A stretch of DNA of 64,000 bases, taken from assembly GCF_023650955.1 (NCBI RefSeq), contig NZ_CP098039.1:124001-188000 (forward strand), given 5' to 3'. A program made the position numbers and the translations under genes. The number at the start of each line of letters is the position of its first letter. Within the stretch, counting starts at the first letter, position 1. Positions 10,656-17,689 of the stretch are shown in pieces. The notes below the pieces were generated by a model, which saw nothing but the letters and a program-made list of their open reading frames with translations, was not told where the DNA came from and did no database searches. Source of the DNA: Thermosynechococcus sp. HN-54. GTDB taxonomy: Bacteria > Cyanobacteriota > Cyanobacteriia > Thermosynechococcales > Thermosynechococcaceae.

Positions 10656-12413
10656 ATGATGAATGATCTGGCCTTGAATCCCAAGAAAATCCTGATGGCG
10701 GGACTCCTCGCGATCGCCCCCATGACGTTGCCTAGCCTTGTTCAAGCTACACCCACAACGACTCCAGTGGCACAGGCATCTTCCCAAACACCAACCTCGG
10801 ATGCCCTCACGCCTCTCAACCCCAATCCCGATAGACTGGCGCTTCCTGAGACGGTCAAGATTGATCTCAATCAACCCCTCACCCTCGAGCAAGCGATTGA
10901 GGTGGCCATTCGCAATAACGTTGGCCTACAAATTAGTGAGCTACAACTGCAACGGGCACGGGCACAACTGCGACAGGTGCAAGCACAGCTTTATCCCACC
11001 CTTGCGTTTCAAGCCAGCATTGGCCAAAATACCTCCCCCGGTGGCCAGCCTGCCTACCTTCCCCTCAACTTTCAGCAGCAGCTCTCCCTGCAACAGCAGC
11101 AACAGCAACAAGCCCAACAACAGCTTCTCGCTCAGCAACTGGCCGCCAGCAGTATTTTGAATACTCAGGTGCAACGGCTGCAACAGCGATTTCAAGGCCC
11201 CCAACTAACGGCGTTTACGGATCAGCAGAATCTTGAATTGCAACAGCAACTGCAACAACTACAAAACAGTGCCAGCCAAGCGGCTACGCCCACCAACTTC
11301 AGCCCAATTACCCTTGCACCAGTCAATCAGCTGAACTACAGAAATTTTTTCACTAACCTTTTTGGTGCCACCAGTGGCGCAACTGCTAACGCAGCCTTGG
11401 TGATGAACTATACGCTTTTTGCTGGGGGCGGGCGATCGGCGGCCGTTCAGGCGGCCCGTGACCAAGTGCGCTTCAGTGAACTGGAGGTGCAGCGTCAACT
11501 CCAACAACTGATCCTTGATGTAACCAATGACTATTACTTGGCGCAACAGGCCAAGGTTCAGGTGCAAATTGCTGAAGCAGCAGTGGCCAATGCCCAAGTG
11601 ACTCTGCGGGACGCGAGAGCCTTTGAGCAAGCAGGGATTGGTACGCTATTGGATGTGTTGACCGCGGAGGTGAGCCTTGCCAATGCTCAGCAAAACTTGA
11701 GCCAAGCTCGCAATTTGGAAATCACGACCCGGCGACAGTTGGCACAGCGATTGAATGTGAATCAGACGGTGGATGTGGCGATCGCTGAGCGTGTTGAACC
11801 CACAGGGGAGTGGAACCTTTCTCTAGAGGAAAGTATTATCCTTGCCTACGAAAACCGTGTTGAGTTAGAGCAGCGGTTACTCCAGCGCACGATTGCCCTG
11901 AAAAATCGTCAGGTGGCATTGGCGGCCAGCCGTCCTCAACTGAGTCTCTTTGCCAGTGGCAATCTGCTGGACAAGGTCACCGATGAGCTGGCACCTCGTT
12001 TTGGCTATGGGGTGGGGCTACAAATGCAATTAGCCCTCTTTGATGGTGGGGATGCCCGTGCCAGTGCAGCTCGTCAAGAAGCGCTTGCCGCCAGTGCTGA
12101 GGAACAATATGCCAACCAAAAGGATCGCATCCGTCTAGAGGTGGAAACAGCTTACACCAATCTCAGAGCCAATCAGAAAAACATTGCCACCGCCCGAACT
12201 GCCGTTACCCAGGCTACAGAAGGACTGCGTCTAGCGCGGTTGCGTTTTCAAGCGGGGGTAGGGACGCAACAGGAGGTGACCAATGCGGAAACCAATTTGA
12301 CCCAAGCCCAAGGGAATCTTCTCGCCGCCATTTTGAACTACAATCGCTCCCTAGCAGCACTAAAGCGTGCTGTCGGTTATCCAGAACAAACACGTTTAGG
12401 TGGAAGACAATAG
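10656..12413 (+). CDS. TolC family outer-membrane efflux protein
   Basis: A 585-residue exporter channel of the TolC/OEP family, trimeric in the outer membrane, serving type I secretion or RND/ABC efflux. An N-terminal signal sequence (helix about 12-30) is followed by two OEP repeats; LTLEQAIEVAIRNN at 75-88 starts the first and LSLEESIILAYENR the second, and both show the usual long heptad-like helices. A glutamine-rich insertion (about residues 140-205, encoded by CAG/CAA runs) makes it longer than the usual 430-500 residues. gmd begins three bases after the stop, which suggests a role in exporting a polysaccharide or related product. Confidence 0.9.
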   Translation: MMNDLALNPKKILMAGLLAIAPMTLPSLVQATPTTTPVAQASSQTPTSDALTPLNPNPDRLALPETVKIDLNQPLTLEQAIEVAIRNNVGLQISELQLQRARAQLRQVQAQLYPTLAFQASIGQNTSPGGQPAYLPLNFQQQLSLQQQQQQQAQQQLLAQQLAASSILNTQVQRLQQRFQGPQLTAFTDQQNLELQQQLQQLQNSASQAATPTNFSPITLAPVNQLNYRNFFTNLFGATSGATANAALVMNYTLFAGGGRSAAVQAARDQVRFSELEVQRQLQQLILDVTNDYYLAQQAKVQVQIAEAAVANAQVTLRDARAFEQAGIGTLLDVLTAEVSLANAQQNLSQARNLEITTRRQLAQRLNVNQTVDVAIAERVEPTGEWNLSLEESIILAYENRVELEQRLLQRTIALKNRQVALAASRPQLSLFASGNLLDKVTDELAPRFGYGVGLQMQLALFDGGDARASAARQEALAASAEEQYANQKDRIRLEVETAYTNLRANQKNIATARTAVTQATEGLRLARLRFQAGVGTQQEVTNAETNLTQAQGNLLAAILNYNRSLAALKRAVGYPEQTRLGGRQ

Positions 12414-12416
12414 CGG

Positions 12417-13496
12417 ATGGGCGATCGCAAGCGGGCATTAATCACAGGTATCACCGGTCAAGATGGCTCCTATTTGAGTGAGCTGCTCCTAGAGAAAGGC
12501 TACGAAGTTCATGGCATTATTCGCCGTACCTCGACCTTCAATACCGATCGCATTGATCACATTTACGTTGACCCCCACCAAGAGGGCGCGGCTCTACGCC
12601 TGCACTACGGTGATCTCACCGATGGCGGTACTCTACGGCGGATTTTAGAGCTGAGCCAGCCGGATGAAATTTACAACTTGGGGGCGCAATCCCATGTGCG
12701 GGTGAGCTTTGACGCTCCGCAATACACCGTAGAAACAGTGGCCATGGGCACGCTGCGACTCCTAGAGGCGATTCGGGAATACCAAGAGCGCACGGGCAAA
12801 CAGGTGAAATTTTACCAAGCGGGATCTTCCGAAATGTTTGGCTTGGTGCAGGAAGTGCCGCAGCGGGAAACAACCCCATTTTATCCCCGCAGTCCCTATG
12901 CCTGTGCCAAAGTGTATGCCCACTGGCAGACGGTGAACTATCGGGAAGCCTACAACCTTTTTGCTTGTAATGGGATTCTTTTCAACCACGAAAGCCCGCG
13001 GCGGGGTGAAACGTTTGTGACCCGCAAAATTACCCGTGCCGTTGCCCGCATTGTCGCTGGCCAGCAAAACAAGCTCTATTTGGGCAACCTAGATGCCAAG
13101 CGGGACTGGGGCTACGCCAAGGACTATGTGCGGGCGATGTGGCTAATGCTGCAACAGGAGCAACCGGATGACTATGTAGTGGCAACAGGAGAAACCCACT
13201 CCGTGCGGGAATTTCTAGAGCTGGCCTTTGGGTATGTGGGTCTCAACTGGCAGGACTATGTGGAATTTGACCCGCGTTATCTGCGTCCTACGGAGGTGGA
13301 CTTACTTTTGGGGGATCCGACCAAGGCAAAAACGGTGTTGGGCTGGCAGCCCTCGGTTACCTTTCCTGAACTGGTGGCGTTGATGGTGGAAGCGGATCTC
13401 CATGCTGTGGGCATCCAAGGAACAAGCCCCAAAACCACCTCCGACACTGTGCTGGATCTCATTGCCCAGCGGCAGTTTATCAGTAAGGCAGACTAG
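12417..13496 (+). CDS. gmd: GDP-mannose 4,6-dehydratase
   Basis: Converts GDP-D-mannose to GDP-4-keto-6-deoxy-D-mannose, the first step to GDP-L-fucose and related deoxysugars. This short-chain dehydrogenase has the NADP-binding loop GITGQDG at residues 11-17, the catalytic region AGSSEMFG near 135-142, and the YxxxK pair at Y161 and K165. At 359 residues it is full length. It sits three bases after the TolC-like gene and two bases before fcl, so the two fucose genes are clearly one transcription unit. The second and third codons form part of a HIP1 site. Confidence 0.96.
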   Translation: MGDRKRALITGITGQDGSYLSELLLEKGYEVHGIIRRTSTFNTDRIDHIYVDPHQEGAALRLHYGDLTDGGTLRRILELSQPDEIYNLGAQSHVRVSFDAPQYTVETVAMGTLRLLEAIREYQERTGKQVKFYQAGSSEMFGLVQEVPQRETTPFYPRSPYACAKVYAHWQTVNYREAYNLFACNGILFNHESPRRGETFVTRKITRAVARIVAGQQNKLYLGNLDAKRDWGYAKDYVRAMWLMLQQEQPDDYVVATGETHSVREFLELAFGYVGLNWQDYVEFDPRYLRPTEVDLLLGDPTKAKTVLGWQPSVTFPELVALMVEADLHAVGIQGTSPKTTSDTVLDLIAQRQFISKAD

Positions 13497-13498
13497 CC

Positions 13499-14440
13499 AT
13501 GGATCTCAGTGAAAAAAGGATTCTCGTCACGGGTGGGGCGGGATTTTTGGGACGCCAAGTGGTGGCGCAATTGCAAAAAGCAGGAGCCGTGCCTGAGCAG
13601 ATTACCGTAGTGCGATCGCGCGACTACGACCTACGCCAACTATCTGCCTGTCAAGCGGTTGTTCAAAACCAAGATATTGTCATTCACCTTGCTGCCCATG
13701 TGGGAGGGATTGGCCTCAACCAAGCCAAGCCGGCTGAGCTGTTTTATGACAACTTGATGATGGGGGCACAACTCATTGACTGTGCTTATCGCGCTGGCGT
13801 CGAAAAATTTGTCTGTGTGGGCACAATTTGTGCTTATCCCAAATTCACCCCCGTTCCCTTCAAAGAAAGCGATCTTTGGAACGGCTACCCCGAAGAAACC
13901 AACGCCCCCTACGGGATTGCTAAAAAAGCCCTTCTCGTGCAGTTGCAAGCCTATCGGCAGCAGTATGGCTTTAATGGCATCTATCTCTTGCCGGTGAATC
14001 TCTATGGGCCGGGGGATAACTTTGACCCCTTGAGTTCCCATGTGATTCCTGCTTTAATTCGCAAAGTTTACATTGCTCAGCAACACGCGGAGAGGGTGAT
14101 TCCCGTGTGGGGGGATGGTAGTCCTAGCCGCGAATTTCTCTATGTTGAGGATGCTGCCCGCGGCATTGTCATGGCCACTCAAGCCTACGATCATCCCGAT
14201 CCGATTAACCTCGGTACAGGCGAGGAAATCACCATTAAGAAGTTAGTTGAACTCATCTGCAACCTAATGGACTTTCAAGGGCAGATTGAATGGCAAACGG
14301 ATAAGCCCAATGGCCAGCCCCGCCGCTGCCTTGACACCACTAAGGCAAAAGAGGCTTTTGGGTTTCGTGCCCAAGTTTCCCTCAAGGAAGGCCTAGAACG
14401 GACAATTGCTTGGTACCGTCAGCAGGCTGCATCGCTATGA
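13499..14440 (+). CDS. fcl: GDP-L-fucose synthase
   Basis: An epimerase/reductase that turns the Gmd product into GDP-L-fucose. The NADP-binding motif TGGAGFLG is at residues 11-18, and the YxxxK pair is Y138/K142 in PYGIAKK. The family motif HLAAHVGGI follows strand 4. The length of 313 residues is normal. It is translationally linked to gmd (two-base gap) and overlaps the next gene by four bases (ATGA). The fucose nucleotide is presumably used for surface polysaccharide, in keeping with the sugar transferase gene at 20171. Confidence 0.95.
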   Translation: MDLSEKRILVTGGAGFLGRQVVAQLQKAGAVPEQITVVRSRDYDLRQLSACQAVVQNQDIVIHLAAHVGGIGLNQAKPAELFYDNLMMGAQLIDCAYRAGVEKFVCVGTICAYPKFTPVPFKESDLWNGYPEETNAPYGIAKKALLVQLQAYRQQYGFNGIYLLPVNLYGPGDNFDPLSSHVIPALIRKVYIAQQHAERVIPVWGDGSPSREFLYVEDAARGIVMATQAYDHPDPINLGTGEEITIKKLVELICNLMDFQGQIEWQTDKPNGQPRRCLDTTKAKEAFGFRAQVSLKEGLERTIAWYRQQAASL

Positions 14441-14823
14441 GACACTGGCTCCAGCTCATTCAAGAGATTGCCGAAGACATCTTCCAAGAACTGGGAAGTG
14501 GTTTTAGCGAAGCCATCTACCAAAAGGCCTTTGAGGTTGCCCTGCGGGAGCGGCAAATTGAGTACGAAGAACAGCGCAAGGTACCGATTTTCTTCCACGG
14601 CTATTTTGTGGGTGAGGCCATTCCCGATCTGATTGTGCGTGACAATGGCCAAGCGGTTGTTGTGATTGAACTCAAGGCTGTTCAGAATATTGGCGATAAG
14701 GAAGTCAAGCAAGTCAAGAAGTACATGGAGACCCTAAAAATTCCGGTGGGGGTTGTGGTCAACTTTCCGACTTCTACAGCTGTAGATCACCCGCAAATGA
14801 TCGAGGTAAGCCTCAATTCTTAA
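14437..14823 (+). CDS. GxxExxY family protein (PD-(D/E)XK nuclease-like fold)
   Basis: A 128-residue protein with the family signature GSGFSEAIYQKAFEVAL (GxxExxY) near residues 20-36 and the core AIPDLIVRD...VIELKAV, which matches the D-(x)n-ELK arrangement of PD-(D/E)XK nuclease folds. The biochemical role of this family is not established. The start ATG 14437 overlaps the fcl stop as ATGA, so translational coupling is likely. Nothing suggests a role in fucose synthesis; genes of this family are found in varied contexts, often next to sugar-nucleotide genes. The 3' end overlaps the convergent gene by four bases. Confidence 0.75.
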   Translation: MRHWLQLIQEIAEDIFQELGSGFSEAIYQKAFEVALRERQIEYEEQRKVPIFFHGYFVGEAIPDLIVRDNGQAVVVIELKAVQNIGDKEVKQVKKYMETLKIPVGVVVNFPTSTAVDHPQMIEVSLNS

Positions 14824-15290
14824 TAACCATTCAGGCTTGGTATATCCCAGAGGCTCTGCCGATACTGAGCTAGTAGGGCAATGACCTGCATCAGCACCTC
14901 TCCGTTATGGGGCGAGGGGTCAACTAGAAAGTTGAGGAATGCAAGATCGCGTTCAGCTTGGATTCTAGCTCGGCGAGCCGCTCGTTCTGCTTCTGCAATT
15001 CGGCGTTGTTCCTCAATAATTCTTCGTTGCTCTTCTGCAATTCTTTGAGCTTCTGCTCGTGCCCAGCGATCTGTTTCTCGATTTCGACGGTTCCACTCAA
15101 CGCCGAGATTAACCACTGCCACTAGGAGGGCTGCCACGGTGAGTCGGTTGCTCCAGATGCGGGGGTGGGCAAGGTATCCGAGGAGGGTGAAGTCGGTTTG
15201 GTCATAAAATCTCAGAAAAGCAATGCTGATGACTAAAATCGTGAGGATGGTATTAGGGAGCAGGGCAAGCAGGTTAACCCAACGGCTCAT
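14820..15290 (-). CDS. Membrane protein with arginine-rich coiled coil, unknown function
   Basis: Not recognised. The 156 residues show two probable membrane helices (about 6-27 and 49-66), then a strongly charged helix (about 67-118) full of EEQRR and AEAQRI heptads, which looks like a coiled coil on the cytoplasmic side, and a short C-terminal helical domain. The repeated EEQRRI units are encoded by nearly identical codons, as after a small internal duplication. It overlaps the GxxExxY gene end by four bases and lies 29 bases downstream of the secreted-protein gene at 15320. Confidence 0.55.
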   Translation of the reverse strand: MSRWVNLLALLPNTILTILVISIAFLRFYDQTDFTLLGYLAHPRIWSNRLTVAALLVAVVNLGVEWNRRNRETDRWARAEAQRIAEEQRRIIEEQRRIAEAERAARRARIQAERDLAFLNFLVDPSPHNGEVLMQVIALLAQYRQSLWDIPSLNGY

Positions 15291-15319
15291 ACTCGGATCC
15301 TACTCCCTTGTATTCAGCA

Positions 15320-15682
15320 TTACCCCAGTTGATTGAGGGGAGGCTGGCCACGCAGTTGCCGTAGGGCATTTAGACACAGGGGACAATCACAGCCAAATAG
15401 CGCGATCGCGGCATTGCTCTCCTCCTCCGTAAACTCCAGCACAGGAGGTGGTAGTGAACCATTATCACGGCTAGCTTGCAGAGTTGTTTCCTGAGCACCT
15501 AGGCGGGTGCAGACCAATTGAAATTTTTGGTGAGGATTTGAAATACATTCGCCCGTTTCTGGGGGTAGCACGGGAATAGGCGTGCTGAGTTGGGCATGGG
15601 CAGGTGCAATCAATGCGACCAAGCTGAGGACGGATCCCAAAAAGGTAGGGCTGACTAAAAAAGCCAGACGCAAAGCTGACAT
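15320..15682 (-). CDS. Small secreted protein with CxC and CxxC cysteines, unknown function
   Basis: Not recognised. The 120 residues start with a clear signal peptide (hydrophobic 9-27, cleavage probably after AHA), so it is exported. Four of the mature cysteines form two groups: two separated singles in the first half, and FGCDCPLCLNAL near residue 97. That cluster could hold disulfides or bind a metal. Upstream at 15683-15863 is a 181-base spacer with no recognised gene. Together with the coiled-coil membrane gene downstream it may form a two-gene unit. Confidence 0.55.
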   Translation of the reverse strand: MSALRLAFLVSPTFLGSVLSLVALIAPAHAQLSTPIPVLPPETGECISNPHQKFQLVCTRLGAQETTLQASRDNGSLPPPVLEFTEEESNAAIALFGCDCPLCLNALRQLRGQPPLNQLG

Positions 15683-15863
15683 AGGTTTTCCTCACAACTT
15701 GTTACTTGATGATGAGCAATGTAAGTTACGACCCTTTTCGCAACGGTAGAGCGTGTTCAGCAGTACCGCATATTTTGGAAAAGGTCCGTACCGCTAGTCT
15801 AACGATGATTGCTTGATTTGGTGCACCCGCGCAATATTCTGAATGCCAAGACTCATCGTGCCC

Positions 15864-17321
15864 TTAGGATTGATGTTGTCGTTGCTGGCAATTTGTCGTA
15901 GGGCAGGGGATAGGAGCGCCCACAATCAGGGTACGCCACTGTTCTGGCTTTAAGCGGGTTTGTGCCACCCGTTGCAGATCCGCTGCTGTTGCTGCTTTGA
16001 CGGCTCGCTGATAGCGGAAGATAAAATCCTTGGGCAAATCATAGTATTCGTAGCGTAGGAGGCGATTCAAAATTTGTAGGCGATCGCGAAAATTAAAAAC
16101 AAAGGAATTGAGAATACTATCCTTGGCGTAGTTTAGTTCTGCGGCACTCACGGGTTCTTGTTGCAGTCGCTGGATTTCCTGCCGTAGGGCGTTGAGAAAC
16201 TTGGCTGTGGTCTGGGTTTGGGTTTGTCCCACCCCATAGAAGACTCCCGGATAGTCAAATTCAGGACTCCAAGCGGCATAGACACTGTAGGCCAAGCCTT
16301 GGCGCGATCGCACTTCATTGAAGAGACGCCCGCCAAAGCCATTGAGAACCCCATTGAGGACATAGAGGTTAAACACGTCCGCATCCTTGAGCGTCCCTCC
16401 CAACTGCCCCGTGTAGATATAGCTTTGGGAGAGATAGGGGCGATTGATCACCACCGTTGTGGGCGAGGTATCCACGGTTACAGTCGGTACAGGGGGCAAG
16501 GGCGGTAAGTCCGGCAAATCCTGCCATGAGCCAAAAATCGCTTCAAGGCGATCGCCCATTTGCGAGGCATCAAAATCGCCCACCAAGCCCAAAATACAGC
16601 GGGAGGGAGCGAGGTACCTGCGGTAAAACTGCTGCACATCCGCTGGTGTGATCTTGGCAAGGGTCTCTAACTCTTGGGTGCGGGCATAGGGACTCTCAGC
16701 ACCGTAGATCAGCTTGGAAAATTCCCGTTCTGCTTGGGCATTGGGTTGATCATCGCGGCGTTGAACCATCCCTTGCCGTCGGCGAATGGCCAGTTCAAAT
16801 CGCTCTGGTTCTACTGCTGGCGCTTGGAGCATCTCCGCCAGTTGGTTTAGAACCGCTTCACTGTGTTCCTTGAGGCTGTTGAAATTGATCCGTCCTAAGC
16901 TTTTGCCGACACCCGATTCAATGGCTGCTGCTCGATCCTCAAGCCACTGGTCAATTTCGGCAGCACGGTGAACTTGGGTGCCCCCTGTGCGAATCAGATC
17001 GCCACTCACTTCTGCCAAACCCACTTGATCGGGTGGATCCCAGCGACTACCTGCCCGAAAAACTAAGGTTCCGCGCACGAGGGGCCACTCGTGATCCTCA
17101 AGGAGATAGACCACCATGCCATTGGTCAACTGACGCCGCTCATAGGGCGGGAGCTGAATGTCTGGTAAGGGGGGAAATGTCAGCTCGGTGTAGTGCTTGG
17201 GGGTCATGGCTGTGGCCGCTGGCGGTGGGATCAAACATAGCAGTAAAGTAGAGAGAACAAAAAGGCAAAGCGATCGCCCCAAGGAGCGGTAGGGTTGGGC
17301 ACGGACAGCCATGGTGAGCAT
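15864..17321 (-). CDS. M16 family peptidase-like protein lacking the zinc motif
   Basis: A protein of about 485 residues with both M16 (pitrilysin/processing peptidase) domains and an N-terminal signal or anchor helix (about 17-38), so it is exported. Where active M16 proteins have HxxEH, it reads GLAEVSGD, which removes both zinc histidines and the catalytic Glu. The R/Y pair typical of the non-catalytic partner is present (RSRQGLAYSVY, near residues 338-346). This fits the inactive half of a two-protein M16B complex; no active partner lies in the window. The start is uncertain: ATG 17321 is used here, with ATG 17312 or TTG 17345 also possible. Confidence 0.85.
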   Translation of the reverse strand: MLTMAVRAQPYRSLGRSLCLFVLSTLLLCLIPPPAATAMTPKHYTELTFPPLPDIQLPPYERRQLTNGMVVYLLEDHEWPLVRGTLVFRAGSRWDPPDQVGLAEVSGDLIRTGGTQVHRAAEIDQWLEDRAAAIESGVGKSLGRINFNSLKEHSEAVLNQLAEMLQAPAVEPERFELAIRRRQGMVQRRDDQPNAQAEREFSKLIYGAESPYARTQELETLAKITPADVQQFYRRYLAPSRCILGLVGDFDASQMGDRLEAIFGSWQDLPDLPPLPPVPTVTVDTSPTTVVINRPYLSQSYIYTGQLGGTLKDADVFNLYVLNGVLNGFGGRLFNEVRSRQGLAYSVYAAWSPEFDYPGVFYGVGQTQTQTTAKFLNALRQEIQRLQQEPVSAAELNYAKDSILNSFVFNFRDRLQILNRLLRYEYYDLPKDFIFRYQRAVKAATAADLQRVAQTRLKPEQWRTLIVGAPIPCPTTNCQQRQHQS

Positions 17322-17689
17322 CGGCGAGGAATGAAAACAATACAATCGGGTGAAGTCAATTCAGTATCGATATGGTAAGCGAAGATGACTCTACTAGAGA
17401 ACGGCTAACTTACAGCCCTTTTCTGAAATAGGAGATCCATCAAGCGAATAAAATGCTTTCAGGCAATGGCTTTCACCGCTTCGAGTCTGTTCCATCCTTG
17501 TGAACAGGGCTGTCTTTATAGGAAGTGTAGTGTTAAGAAAACATTGCATTACAATCAAGAAAATTTCCTGCAAACAGGATAAAATCTCACGCCCTAGAAT
17601 AGTCAAGTGGGTCTCTTCTCAATGTTTTTTACTTGGGAAGTTTCTAGCCAAAACGGTTCCCTCAACTCCAACTTGCCGAGGCCATTGAT
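17322..17689. other. Divergent intergenic region, no gene seen
   Basis: This 368-base spacer separates the divergent M16 and FHA-GGDEF-EAL genes and is more AT-rich than its surroundings. No convincing coding frame is present. A -10-like TAAAAT at 17580-17585 follows a small inverted repeat TCCTG-CAAA-CAGGA (17566-17579), but no -35 box stands at the right distance. Confidence 0.5.

Noticed and set aside
11080-11250. CAG/CAA run as a microsatellite locus
   Set aside because: Units are irregular and the run is a glutamine-rich coding segment; kept only as a note on the TolC-like protein.
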